Source of the DNA: Bacteroidota bacterium
Lineage (GTDB): Bacteria; Bacteroidota; Ignavibacteria; Kryptoniales; JAKASW01
Reading direction: 5' to 3'
Length of the DNA stretch: 16,291 nucleotides
NCBI GenBank assembly: GCA_021789755.1
Contig: JAJYJD010000023.1
Coordinates: 5,970-22,260, forward strand
The notes below the pieces were generated by a model. That model worked only from the letters and a program-made list of their open reading frames with translations, searched no databases and was not told the DNA's origin. Position numbers and translations under genes: made by a program. Shown here one piece after another: positions 7,332 through 15,643 of this stretch (positions within the stretch are counted from its first letter, which is position 1; each line of letters begins with the position of its first letter).

Positions 7332-8720
7332 ATGGTTTTTAAAAGATTCAGCGTTGCCGTCTTCACGCGGACCGTGGTCCTCTGCCTGACGGTCTTCGTT
7401 CTCATTTACCTCATCACAAAAACGGACTTCATCGCTACCCCTTTCATCGTCGGACTCCTGATAATTGCCCAGATGTATTCACTGATCCACTATGTCCAGA
7501 AGACCAACAGGGACATTGCAAGGTTTTTCGATTCCATAAAATACTCCGACTTCACGCAGAGCTTTCAACCCAGCATAAAAGGCTCTTCGTTTGAAGACCT
7601 CAACCGGTCATTGTCGGATGTGATCGAACAATTCCGTAAAACGCGGTCTGAGAAGGAAGAGCACTACCGGTACCTGCAAATTGTTATCCAGCATGTCGGG
7701 ATCGGACTGATGGTTTTCACCGCGGATGGAAAGGTCGAGCTTATAAACGCCGCGGCGAAAAGGCTGCTGAAGGTCAACAACGTGGATAATATCTCCGATC
7801 TCGCAGGAATGAGCAAATCACTCGTCAGGACGCTTCAAAAGATAGCGGGCGGCGAAAACATCCTCGTAAAATTCGTTAACGACAATGAATTGTTCCAGCT
7901 TTCGATATACGCGACTGAATTCAAGATGCGCGATAACCAGTACAAGCTGATTTCGTTGACAAATATACAAAATGAGCTGGAAGAGAGGGAAATGGAGGCG
8001 TGGCAGAACCTGATAAGAGTCCTGACACACGAGATAATGAATTCTGTTACACCGCTGATCTCTTTATCATCGACAGCCAGCTCTTTACTCGACGGCGTCA
8101 TGAGATCTGAAGAAATGGTGGAACCTGGCACCAGAGGCATGGGACAGGTGAAGATCGGAGCCGATAAAGAATCGCTCGGCGACGTGAAAGGTGCACTTGA
8201 TACAATTTCCAGAAGGAGCCAGGGACTATTGCACTTCGTTGACGATTACAGAAATCTCACCCGAATACCTACCCCGAATTTCCAGACGTTCAGGATCGAC
8301 GATCTTTTCGCGAGAATCAGGAAATTATTCAATGATCGGTTTCAGGTGAGGAACATAGAGTTCAAAACAAGCGCAAATCCGCCCGGCCTCGAACTGACTG
8401 CCGATCCCGACCTGATAGAACAGGTTATCATAAACCTCGTCATGAATTCCATCGGCGCTCTGACGGAGACATCGACGCCGCGAATTCGTCTGTCCGCAAA
8501 AACGGACAGCCGGGGAGGAATCCTGATACACGTCGCGGACAACGGACAAGGAATCCCGGAAGAACTGCAGGAGAAAATATTCATTCCCTTCTTCACGACG
8601 CGCAAAGAAGGCTCCGGGATCGGGTTGAGCCTTTCGCGCCAGATCATGCGTGCACACAAGGGGAACATCGCCGTTAGTTCGAGCCCCGGCGAGGAGACCG
8701 TTTTCACCTTGAGATTTTAA
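7332..8720 (+). CDS. Membrane sensor histidine kinase, NtrY-like
   Basis: Partner kinase of the adjacent sigma-54 regulator, 462 residues. Two membrane segments (about 11-29 and 36-54) with almost no periplasmic loop suggest it senses a signal in the membrane or cytoplasm. A PAS-like region (about 112-215) precedes the phosphorylation site RVLTHEIMNSVTP (229-241, His233). The ATPase domain has the N-box with N372, G1 DNGQGIP (403-409), an F-box region around PFFTTRKEG (419-427) and G2 GSGIGL (427-432). Between the two DHp helices, residues about 258-283 form a Gly-rich stretch that seems longer than in related kinases. The start is ATG 7332, with GGAAG just upstream; reading from TTG 7278 would translate the repeat spacer. 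The gene ends convergently, 90 nt from the next gene. Confidence 0.94.
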   Translation: MVFKRFSVAVFTRTVVLCLTVFVLIYLITKTDFIATPFIVGLLIIAQMYSLIHYVQKTNRDIARFFDSIKYSDFTQSFQPSIKGSSFEDLNRSLSDVIEQFRKTRSEKEEHYRYLQIVIQHVGIGLMVFTADGKVELINAAAKRLLKVNNVDNISDLAGMSKSLVRTLQKIAGGENILVKFVNDNELFQLSIYATEFKMRDNQYKLISLTNIQNELEEREMEAWQNLIRVLTHEIMNSVTPLISLSSTASSLLDGVMRSEEMVEPGTRGMGQVKIGADKESLGDVKGALDTISRRSQGLLHFVDDYRNLTRIPTPNFQTFRIDDLFARIRKLFNDRFQVRNIEFKTSANPPGLELTADPDLIEQVIINLVMNSIGALTETSTPRIRLSAKTDSRGGILIHVADNGQGIPEELQEKIFIPFFTTRKEGSGIGLSLSRQIMRAHKGNIAVSSSPGEETVFTLRF

Positions 8721-8810
8721 GGGACGGCAGGGATAACCAGTATTCCAGAAATCGATCGCCCGGCACTGATAAAAGTCCTGATCGGCTCGCGTCATCCTTA
8801 TGTAATCGCT

Positions 8811-9635
8811 TCACTTTGCCGGTTTCAATTCCTTCAGCCACTCTTTTGCCGCTGCGCGCGCAGCTTCCACCGTCTCCTTCCCCGCTCTGTAACAGAGCTT
8901 CCATTCGGAGGGTTTGCTCTCATAATCGGAATTTGCAAACGTAGCAATACCATTTTCGTTTTTCACGATTGAGGCGCTGAAGTCGACATCGGCAGATATC
9001 TCAAGGAATTTGTCCAGCGCGCGGGCGAGCATCGGTTTGGGATCCGCGGTCCACTCCTTCGCCCATTCGAGTGAATCTTTTCTGAATGTCTCGAGTTGAC
9101 TTTCGTAAGCCTGTTGATACCCTTTCTCAACATCCCTGCTGTACATTGGATTGTTGGGATCGTCGAGGGACTTAATGCTCTCCCGCAATCCGTCCATTAC
9201 AGGTTGGTACTGCTTCTTCTGTTCGGGCGTGGCGTTCTTCAGGTTGTCGTCAATCTCTTTGAGACTCTTCTGTAATTGCTCCTTTTGTTCATTGCGCAGC
9301 TCGGTCATCGATTTGGGCGGCTCGGGCGGTTCCGGTTTTTTTTCTTCGCGGAATGTCTGGTAACGTTTCCTGAATTCTTCGCCCTGAGTATACGTTTTCG
9401 CGAACTCTACGACTTGCCTGACGATCGCCGGTCGATCGCCCCTGGCGAGTGCCAGGATCTGCTCGGTACGCGGATAAGAAAATATCGTATGACTGAAATC
9501 CAGCCACACGTAATCCTTCGCGTCTTCCCCAGAAACTCCAAGCTGCTTCAGCACCTGCACTCCCTTCTCGTCCGCAGCACGAAAAGCAAGCGTGAGGACA
9601 AGACATGCCGCTGTAATCACCACAAAGTGTTTCAT
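8811..9635 (-). CDS. Exported protein of unknown function, charged helical
   Basis: I do not recognise a named family. The 274-residue product starts with a hydrophobic signal peptide (about 1-20, probable cleavage near FRA-ADE), so it is likely periplasmic. The middle (about 85-200) is very rich in Lys, Glu and Gln, has a proline run PEPPEPP (101-107), and looks mostly helical. The C-terminal part (about 205-270) has a compact segment around DVDFSA (216-221), WKLCYRAGKE (245-254) and an Ala-rich helix; from memory, similar C-termini occur in uncharacterised Bacteroidetes proteins. The ATG at 9635 is preceded by CAGGGGGT, and a longer reading from 9752 would place residues before the signal peptide. 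It faces the kinase gene convergently across 90 nt in which I see no clear terminator. Confidence 0.8.
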   Translation of the reverse strand: MKHFVVITAACLVLTLAFRAADEKGVQVLKQLGVSGEDAKDYVWLDFSHTIFSYPRTEQILALARGDRPAIVRQVVEFAKTYTQGEEFRKRYQTFREEKKPEPPEPPKSMTELRNEQKEQLQKSLKEIDDNLKNATPEQKKQYQPVMDGLRESIKSLDDPNNPMYSRDVEKGYQQAYESQLETFRKDSLEWAKEWTADPKPMLARALDKFLEISADVDFSASIVKNENGIATFANSDYESKPSEWKLCYRAGKETVEAARAAAKEWLKELKPAK

Positions 9636-9692
9636 ACCCCCTGCCCTTTCCTGTTTAATGTCAAATGCGGATTTTATGTTCGTTGATAGCGG

Positions 9693-9722
9693 AAGCGGGC
9701 ACGACTCGGGCTGGGCCCGCTT
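9693..9722. other. Hairpin in spacer 9636-9845
   Basis: AAGCGGGC (9693-9700) and GCCCGCTT (9715-9722) form an 8-bp stem with a 14-nt loop. It lies between the transglutaminase-like gene and the exported-protein gene. No T-run follows on the minus strand, so it is only a weak terminator candidate. Confidence 0.3.
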
Positions 9723-9818
9723 TGGATTTGACCGCCAACACCGCCCATGCACCCAAGAAAAATATCCGGTCAGAAACGGAATTGCAAATAGCCTTGCAGT
9801 CTTCCGGCATCACGCTCC

Positions 9819-9837
9819 CGCAGAGTGCCTCTCTGCG
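9819..9837 (-). terminator. Tight hairpin just after the transglutaminase-like gene, weak terminator candidate
   Basis: CGCAGAG (9819-9825) and CTCTGCG (9831-9837) form a 7-bp stem with a 5-nt loop, nine bases beyond the stop codon at 9846 on the minus strand. It lacks the expected T-run, so it may be an mRNA-end-protecting stem or chance. Confidence 0.3.
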
Positions 9838-9845
9838 AACCCGGA

Positions 9846-10502
9846 CTATTGCCCGCGTGGCTTGAAGAGCCCTTCATCGATCGAGCCGCTGAAACAAACA
9901 GCGATGAGATCGTTCTCGACACGGCTCAATACGCGCCTGTAGCGCACCGGCAAGACTTCATGGTGCTTGACAACGTTGAGGTAATCTCCGATGTAATCAA
10001 GATTACCCGTAGTTGTCATCCAATTCCGAGTGTCAAATCTCGACAGGTCGACCGGATTAGAATAGCTCCGCAGCGTCTTCTGGCCGAGAACGTTGCAATA
10101 GAAGTCGAAATATGACATCACAAGCTCTCTCAATGTCCGATAGACCGGCTCACGAAAACGCAGGAGTGTCGTGTTCGACTTCGCGACGGCTCCGTAGAGT
10201 CCGTTTTGCCTGAAGACGGCAATGACGTGGTCATCGTCGTTTACCGCGATCATGTCGACAATGACCGGCCTGTGGCCGAGGAGTCTCAATGCGGCCGCCG
10301 CGAACAAAGCTCCCTCAAAGCAGTTTGCCTCCCTTCGCCGAACCACCTCTCCCGGAGAAATCGTGCCTGATTCCGATTTATACTTGATACTGTTAAGAAA
10401 CAACTGCACATCATGAGGCTTCTTGAATTGCTTGAATAATCTCGACGCTTCCGGATTGAACGAAGCGTTCTGCGCCGGTTCTTCTCGTTTTTTCGCCCTC
10501 AC
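9846..10502 (-). CDS. Transglutaminase-like cysteine protein, function unknown
   Basis: Predicted soluble protein of 218 residues without a signal peptide. The segment REANCFEGALFAAAALRLLG (57-76) followed by VIVDMIAVNDDDHVIAVF (80-97) resembles a transglutaminase/papain-like core. Cys61 sits at the start of a helix and His92 on a following strand; the third catalytic residue is not certain (Asn110 and Asp152 are candidates). The start is a GTG at 10502 whose first bases overlap the TGA of the M13 peptidase gene (GTGA, 4 nt). GAGGA inside the peptidase 3' end serves as ribosome site, so the two genes are probably translationally coupled. The partnership suggests a role linked to peptide or cell-envelope turnover, but this is inference. 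A non-catalytic use of the fold is possible. Confidence 0.8.
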   Translation of the reverse strand: MRAKKREEPAQNASFNPEASRLFKQFKKPHDVQLFLNSIKYKSESGTISPGEVVRRREANCFEGALFAAAALRLLGHRPVIVDMIAVNDDDHVIAVFRQNGLYGAVAKSNTTLLRFREPVYRTLRELVMSYFDFYCNVLGQKTLRSYSNPVDLSRFDTRNWMTTTGNLDYIGDYLNVVKHHEVLPVRYRRVLSRVENDLIAVCFSGSIDEGLFKPRGQ

Positions 10503-12538
10503 CAGATCCTCACTCGTTTATCTGCCGGCCGCCACATCGGGTCACCTTCGTGAATGCCGAATGCCTCATAGAACGCGGGTATGTCGCTCAGCGGCCCGTC
10601 GACACGCAGGAAGTTCGGTGAATGAACGTCTGTCATTACCTGTTGGGCAAGCGCCTGGTCACGGGAATGACCGAGCCAGGAATATGCATAACCCAGCCAG
10701 AATCGCTGCGCAGGCGTCAACCCATCGATCTTTTTGCCTCCCCTGTACTCTTCGGTTTTCTTGAAGGCGTCGTAGCCGATAACGAGGCCACCGAGGTCCG
10801 CGATGTTTTCTCCCAGCGTCGCTTTGCCGTTGATGTGCATGCTGTCGAGGACCACGTAGTTGTCGAACTGCTCGACCATGAGCTTCGTCTTTTGAGCGAA
10901 CCTCTCAGCATCCTCTTTGGTCCACCAATCTGAAAGATTTCCGTTCGCATCGTACAGTCGGCCCTGGTCGTCGAAACCGTGCGTCATTTCGTGTCCGATT
11001 GTCGAGGCGCCCGCGTATGAATAAACGACAGCGTCATCGAGAAGAGAATCCGGAACGCCCGGAATTATGAATATTGCAGCTGGAAGTACGATTTCATTGT
11101 TGGAAGGATTATAGTAAGCGTTGTAAGTTTGCGGAGTCATATCCCATTCTTCCCTGTCGACGGGTTTGCCGAGTTTGTTGATCCTGCGGTCGAACCAGAA
11201 GATATCGGCGTTGATGCTGTTCCTGACGAACGAGCCTCTGTCAACCGACAATTTCGAGAAGTCGCGCCACTTGTCGGGATAACCTACTTTCTTCCTGAGT
11301 TTGCTGAGCTTGTAAAGTGCCTTCTCTTTTGTCGAATCGCTCATCCAGTCCAGCTTCTTAATCCGCTGTGCGAACGCGGCGACCATATTATTGACGAGGT
11401 TGACGTAGCGCGCTTTGGTTTTCGGTGAATAGAATTTCTGCACGTAGACCTGTCCGAGGAGCTCCCCAACCGCGCTTTCAGTAGCGTCCTGAACGCGCTT
11501 CCACCTGGGGCGCTGCTCCTGGATCCCCGACATGATGGTCCCTCTGAAATGAAAATTCTCCTTCTCGAACGGACTGCTCAGCCTGCTTGCGAACGCGTCG
11601 ATAAGGTGCCACTTCAGGTATTCTTTCCATTGTTGCAAGGTGTACCTGTCGACGGCAGCGCTCAGCTGTTTGCAGAATTCGGGCTGACCGATGATGACTG
11701 AACCCACGTTCTTCACGCCTTCGTCTTCAAAGATGGTTCGCCATTCGACCGAAGGGGCTTCATCACTGAGCGCGGCAATCGATATCTTATTGTAATTCGC
11801 GTACGGGTCGCGCAAATCCTCGAGCTTGCGCGATGAATCGGCGAGAAAATGTTCTATTCCATAGATCGCGTCCGCGTTGGTGACCGCATTGGGGTCTGAT
11901 TCACCGAGGAGTCCCAGCATCCTGGCGACATGTTTCTTGTATTCTTTTCTTATCTTGTCGGTCCTCGCGTCCTGTCTGAAATAGTAATCCCTGTTCGGAA
12001 GTCCGAGCCCGCCCTGCCAGATATAAAAGGCATATGCGTCGCTCTTCATCTGATCCTGGTCGACGTAAGGGAAGAACATGACGTTCACTCCTTCCCTCTG
12101 AAGCATCGCCGTGACGCCAAAGAGGTCGGCCCTGGTCTCTATCGACTCGATTGCACTCAACTCCGGCTTAAGCGACCCGATCCCCTGACTATCAATTCCT
12201 GCGGAGTCCATACCGGAATAGTAGAAATCGCCGATCTTCTGCTCGTTGCTTCCCTTCGACGCGTTTGTATCTTCCGATTCGACGAGAATTTCTTTTATTC
12301 TCTGGTATGTTTCTTCCTGTACCAGGTTACCGATTCCCCACGCCCTTTCAGTCGGGGGTATTGGATTGTTCTTCATCCATGTCCCGGTTGCAAACTTGAA
12401 GAAGTCAGAGCCGGGGTTAATGCTCGAATCTATTGCCTGCGTCAAGAAATCCCGGCTTTTCGCCTGCTGCGCAAATGCGGATCCTGCGACGAACAAAGTC
12501 GCCGGGATCAACAGGATGGAGAGGATAACTCGTTTCAT
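10499..12538 (-). CDS. Secreted M13-family zinc metallopeptidase (neprilysin/PepO-like)
   Basis: Zinc endopeptidase that cleaves short peptides, 679 residues, normal for bacterial M13 enzymes. A signal peptide (about 1-23, cleavage near AFA-QQ) places it in the periplasm or outside. The N-terminal M13 helical domain (about 35-415) is followed by the catalytic domain, with NAYYNPSNNEIVLPA (473-487), zinc site HEMTH (516-520, His516/His520, catalytic Glu517), third ligand Glu577 in GENIADLGG (576-584) and the family C-terminus VRIW (676-679). The Cys residues of the eukaryotic C-terminal motif are absent, as usual in bacterial PepO. ATG 12538 is chosen for its GAGGTGGGT ribosome site and because it opens the signal peptide; reading from 12619 adds an implausible extension. 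It is coupled to the transglutaminase-like gene downstream. Confidence 0.95.
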   Translation of the reverse strand: MKRVILSILLIPATLFVAGSAFAQQAKSRDFLTQAIDSSINPGSDFFKFATGTWMKNNPIPPTERAWGIGNLVQEETYQRIKEILVESEDTNASKGSNEQKIGDFYYSGMDSAGIDSQGIGSLKPELSAIESIETRADLFGVTAMLQREGVNVMFFPYVDQDQMKSDAYAFYIWQGGLGLPNRDYYFRQDARTDKIRKEYKKHVARMLGLLGESDPNAVTNADAIYGIEHFLADSSRKLEDLRDPYANYNKISIAALSDEAPSVEWRTIFEDEGVKNVGSVIIGQPEFCKQLSAAVDRYTLQQWKEYLKWHLIDAFASRLSSPFEKENFHFRGTIMSGIQEQRPRWKRVQDATESAVGELLGQVYVQKFYSPKTKARYVNLVNNMVAAFAQRIKKLDWMSDSTKEKALYKLSKLRKKVGYPDKWRDFSKLSVDRGSFVRNSINADIFWFDRRINKLGKPVDREEWDMTPQTYNAYYNPSNNEIVLPAAIFIIPGVPDSLLDDAVVYSYAGASTIGHEMTHGFDDQGRLYDANGNLSDWWTKEDAERFAQKTKLMVEQFDNYVVLDSMHINGKATLGENIADLGGLVIGYDAFKKTEEYRGGKKIDGLTPAQRFWLGYAYSWLGHSRDQALAQQVMTDVHSPNFLRVDGPLSDIPAFYEAFGIHEGDPMWRPADKRVRIW

Positions 12539-12625
12539 GGTACCCACCTCACTTGTTGGAGAAAGGTTCATTTGGATTGTCGATAAAAACGTCTCAATAA
12601 TTATTGCGCGAAACCGCAACGATCC

Positions 12626-13147
12626 TCAACGGCTTTCACCCGTATCCTGAGGCGGACGGTCGGAGAACGCAAGGCGTGAGCTGACGACACCCTGATGGTC
12701 CTCAAGCTTCAGGTCCCGGGAAACCTGTTGGATATAAATGGTCTTCACACTGCCGTCCGGAAGTTTCACGTCAACGCTCGCCTGAATGGGTTTAGGGCCC
12801 GCAAATTCAAACTCCGGGCGATGGAAATTCGCGGCGTCCACACTGGCTAAGTGCACTTTATTGCCGAATATCCTGATGTATATCTCGAACTCGGCCTTCA
12901 CATTGGCGCCGGCGTTAAACTGAGCTTGACCGGGTTTCAATTCAAACCTCGCATTGCTGAGCGTCGAGGTGTACTGCCCTTTGCCACCCACGACGGTGTA
13001 ATCACCCTTACCGCTGACCTGACCCACAGGACTCATAAATGCGTTGAGCATGTTTTGGTGTAATATGACGGTCACATCAGGTACCTGGCTGTAGCCGGTC
13101 CCGAAAAGGAAAAAGAAGCACGAGGCAAAAAAGATTCTACGAAGCAT
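12626..13147 (-). CDS. Exported protein of unknown function, beta-rich
   Basis: Not recognised. The 173-residue product begins with a signal peptide (MLRRIFFASCFFFLFGTGYS, cleavage probably just after), so it is probably periplasmic. The mature part alternates short hydrophobic and polar stretches (about 25-150) and looks like a beta sandwich or barrel, with no catalytic motif I can identify. The region after about 140 has an amphipathic VKLPDGSVKTIYIQQV strand pair and the C-terminus is polar. ATG 13147 is chosen because GGAGGACATTT precedes it and it starts the signal peptide; in-frame starts at 13162 and 13237 are less well supported. It lies 110 nt after hypE and 87 nt before the M13 peptidase gene, all on the minus strand. 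The AT-rich 13190-13257 stretch probably holds its promoter, but I cannot assign boxes. Confidence 0.75.
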   Translation of the reverse strand: MLRRIFFASCFFFLFGTGYSQVPDVTVILHQNMLNAFMSPVGQVSGKGDYTVVGGKGQYTSTLSNARFELKPGQAQFNAGANVKAEFEIYIRIFGNKVHLASVDAANFHRPEFEFAGPKPIQASVDVKLPDGSVKTIYIQQVSRDLKLEDHQGVVSSRLAFSDRPPQDTGESR

Positions 13148-13257
13148 AAATGTCCTCCGCATGTTTAGGTCAACGTATTCTCGTTGCGCCCTTGACGCAG
13201 ATAAAAATATTGACGATAAGTTAATCAACTCATTCATTAAATGTCATAAGATCAACT

Positions 13258-14328
13258 TCAACAGATCCTCGGCAGCTGATCGCCGCTCAGCATATCGACT
13301 ATCCGTGTACCGCCGATCCTGCTGTTCATCACGACGGTGCCTTTATGCCGATCGACCGCTTCACCAATCACTACCGAATTTCTACCTAAATGGTGGTTCC
13401 GCATCGTGTCGAGAACCTTGTCAGCGTCCTGGGGAGACACGAAGGCGAGCAGCTTGCCTTCATTCGCAATGTATAGCGGGTCGAGACCGAGAATCTCGCA
13501 TGCACCTTTTACGGCGTCTGGAATCGGGATAGCCTCTTCGTTTATAAGGATTCCCAGACCTGATTGTTCTGCCAACTCGTTCAGAGTCGTCGCGACGCCG
13601 CCCCGCGTGGGGTCGCGCAAAACGTGTATGTTCCGGCTGGCCTCCAACATCTCTGCGACCAGTCCGTTCAACGGCACCGTGTCGCTCTTTATCACCGTCT
13701 CGAACTCCAATCCCTCCCGAACCGACATTATCGCGATACCGTGAAGGGCTATGTCCCCGCTAATGATGATTTTGTCGCCGGGCTGGATGTTTTTCGGACC
13801 GATATCTACACCATCATCGATCAGTCCAACACCCGAAGTGTTTATGAATATCTTGTCACCCTTGCCCCGGTCGACGACTTTAGTGTCACCGGTGACGAGA
13901 AGGACTCCCGCTCTCTTCGCAGCCTCCTGCATCGAGAGGACAATCTTCCAGAGGTCGTCCATCGGCAGTCCTTCTTCAATTATGAATGCGGCCGAGAGAT
14001 ACAGCGGTCGTGCTCCACACATAGCAATGTCATTCACCGTGCCGTTCACTGCAAGCTCACCGATATTTCCGCCCGGGAAAAATATCGGATTGACGACGTA
14101 CGAATCGGTCGAGAAGGCGTACTTATTTCCACCGGCGGTAAATACCGCGCCGTCGTGAAGCGGCTCAAGCAGGTCGTTCTTGAATTGAGGAAGAAACATC
14201 TTCTCGATGAGTTGGTGAGTGAGCTTTCCTCCGCTGCCATGAGCGAGAAGAATGTTCGTGTAATCCGACTTCGGAATGGGACAGACGAAACCACCCGTTA
14301 AGTCATTCGTTGGAGGTTTATCTAACAT
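13258..14328 (-). CDS. hypE: Hydrogenase maturation protein HypE (thiocarbamate-forming dehydratase)
   Basis: HypE accepts a carbamoyl group from HypF on its C-terminal cysteine and dehydrates it with ATP to a thiocyanate, the source of the cyanide ligands of the [NiFe]-hydrogenase iron. The 356-residue protein belongs to the PurM/AIR-synthase-like ATPases. HGSGG (30-34), FSTDSYVV (72-79), the helix around GDTKVVDRGKGD (147-158), DPTRGG (239-244) and ANEG (288-291) are all present. It ends exactly in PRIC, so the acceptor Cys356 is intact. The ATG at 14328 has AAAGGA about ten bases upstream. It is the last visible hyp gene, separated from hypD by 207 nt of repeat-rich spacer, unusually loose for a hyp operon. 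Confidence 0.97.
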   Translation of the reverse strand: MLDKPPTNDLTGGFVCPIPKSDYTNILLAHGSGGKLTHQLIEKMFLPQFKNDLLEPLHDGAVFTAGGNKYAFSTDSYVVNPIFFPGGNIGELAVNGTVNDIAMCGARPLYLSAAFIIEEGLPMDDLWKIVLSMQEAAKRAGVLLVTGDTKVVDRGKGDKIFINTSGVGLIDDGVDIGPKNIQPGDKIIISGDIALHGIAIMSVREGLEFETVIKSDTVPLNGLVAEMLEASRNIHVLRDPTRGGVATTLNELAEQSGLGILINEEAIPIPDAVKGACEILGLDPLYIANEGKLLAFVSPQDADKVLDTMRNHHLGRNSVVIGEAVDRHKGTVVMNSRIGGTRIVDMLSGDQLPRIC

Positions 14329-14535
14329 GAAAATAATCCTTTCTTGGCATACGCAGCATCACTCGATCACATGAAGTTCCAAATTCCAGAATACAATTTC
14401 CAAAGAAGCTCCAAACTCCAATTACTTAAGACAAATGGAACCCTTGGCGCATTCGATTCATTGCTTTAGCTGTTGGAACTTGTTTGGAGCTTGGTGTTCG
14501 TGAGTTGGAGGTTTTTGACCTGGGTATAGCTTCCA
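14329..14535. repeat. Repeat-filled hypD-hypE spacer with long imperfect inverted repeat
   Basis: The 207-nt gap has two facing blocks of TTCCAA/CTCCAA words. AAGTTCCAA (14374-14382) is complementary to TTGGAACTT (14473-14481), and AAGCTCCAAAC (14406-14416) to GTTTGGAGCTT (14482-14492). The arms are offset, so several alternative stems are possible. The words are the same as in the regulator-kinase spacer (7198-7330). No small gene, in particular no hypC, is visible here. Confidence 0.65.
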
Positions 14536-15633
14536 TCAACCAACCAGTCTCGATCTTCCATATTGGTAATATGCTGCGCATGCTCCTTCCGATGACACCA
14601 TCGGTGCGCCGAGCGGATGCTCAGGCTTGCACTCTTTTGCAAATTCCGTGCACTCATGCGGCTTCCGCAAACCTTGCATGATTTGTCCTGCTATACACAC
14701 TTGAGATTCCTGCGTTTCAATCCAGGCGACGTCGAAGATCTTCTCAGCGTCATGCTCGGCGAACTCCGGTTTCAGTCCCCAACCGCTATTCGGAATCAAT
14801 CCGATACCGCGCCACTTTCTGTCAATCACCTCGAACACCTCCGAAAGAAGTCTCTTAGCAGGGAGGTTTCCTTCCTTCCTTACGGCGCGAGAATACTGGT
14901 TCTCGACATCGACTCTTCCTTCTTCGAGCTGCTTCACCGCCATGTAGATTCCCTGGAGGATATCCACGGGCTCGAATCCGGTGACGACAATCGGGGACTC
15001 ATATTTCTTCGCGATCGGGAAATAGTCTTCATAACCCATGACCGTGCAAACGTGTCCCGCAGCGAGAAATGCCTGAACAAGGTTTGACGGCGACGACAGA
15101 ATCGCCTCCATCGCCGGAGGGACGAGGACGTGGGAAGTCAGAATTGAGAAGTTCTTCACACCAAGCTCTCTTGCCTGCCAAACCGCCATTGCGTTTGCAG
15201 GCGCGGTTGTCTCAAAGCCCACAGCAAAGAAAACGACCTTCTTCCCCGGATTCCGCCCGGCAATCTTGAGGGCGTCGAGCGGAGAATAGACCGTACGGAC
15301 ATCGCCACCTTCCGACTTGACGGTGAGAAGGTCCTTGCCGGAGCCGGGAACCCGCAGCATATCGCCGAACGATGTAAAAATGACATCCTCTCGCCCGGCT
15401 ATCACGATAGCTTTATCGATCATCTCGAGAGGCGTAACGCACACCGGGCAGCCGGGCCCGTGTACCAGAGTAATTTCTTTCGGGAGGAGATGGTCGATGC
15501 CGAATTTCACTATTGCATGAGTCTGGCCGCCGCAAATCTCCATCATCGTCCACTCGCGCGTCGTTATGCTGCGGATCATTTCCGCGTACTTCTTCGCAGC
15601 GTCGGCGTCCCTGTATTCGTCGATGTACTTCAT
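14536..15633 (-). CDS. hypD: Hydrogenase maturation protein HypD
   Basis: HypD carries a [4Fe-4S] cluster and, with HypC, forms the scaffold on which the Fe(CN)2CO group of [NiFe]-hydrogenase is built. The 365-residue length is normal. Conserved elements are EICGGQTH (32-39, Cys34), VHGPGCPVC (57-65, Cys62 and Cys65), FFAVGFETT (135-143) and the C-terminal cluster ligands Cys313, Cys328, Cys335 and Cys352, the last two within ECKPEHPLGAPM (334-345) and SEGACAAYY (348-356). All expected cysteines are present, so the protein should be active. It starts 43 nt after hypF ends; the gene normally between them, hypC, is missing. The ATG at 15633 has no strong ribosome site, and an AT-rich repeat word (15644-15668) sits just upstream. 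Confidence 0.97.
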   Translation of the reverse strand: MKYIDEYRDADAAKKYAEMIRSITTREWTMMEICGGQTHAIVKFGIDHLLPKEITLVHGPGCPVCVTPLEMIDKAIVIAGREDVIFTSFGDMLRVPGSGKDLLTVKSEGGDVRTVYSPLDALKIAGRNPGKKVVFFAVGFETTAPANAMAVWQARELGVKNFSILTSHVLVPPAMEAILSSPSNLVQAFLAAGHVCTVMGYEDYFPIAKKYESPIVVTGFEPVDILQGIYMAVKQLEEGRVDVENQYSRAVRKEGNLPAKRLLSEVFEVIDRKWRGIGLIPNSGWGLKPEFAEHDAEKIFDVAWIETQESQVCIAGQIMQGLRKPHECTEFAKECKPEHPLGAPMVSSEGACAAYYQYGRSRLVG

Positions 15634-15643
15634 TTTTCGATCA

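Noticed and set aside
8721..8810. Shared terminator between the convergent kinase and exported-protein genes
   Set aside because: I could not find a stem of useful length followed by a T-run on either strand.
11930..12586. A 218-codon open frame on the plus strand across the M13 peptidase gene
   Set aside because: Antisense to a clear peptidase, no motif and no plausible start signal.
12539..12619. M13 peptidase start at 12619
   Set aside because: It would bury the signal peptide behind 27 residues; ATG 12538 has a ribosome site and begins the signal peptide.
13564..14301. A 245-codon open frame on the plus strand across hypE
   Set aside because: Fully antisense to a well-conserved gene, no recognisable protein motifs; a by-product of the composition of hypE.
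14329..14535. CRISPR-like array of repeated units
   Set aside because: The words are short, degenerate, unevenly spaced and inverted; there are no uniform repeats or spacers and no cas genes.
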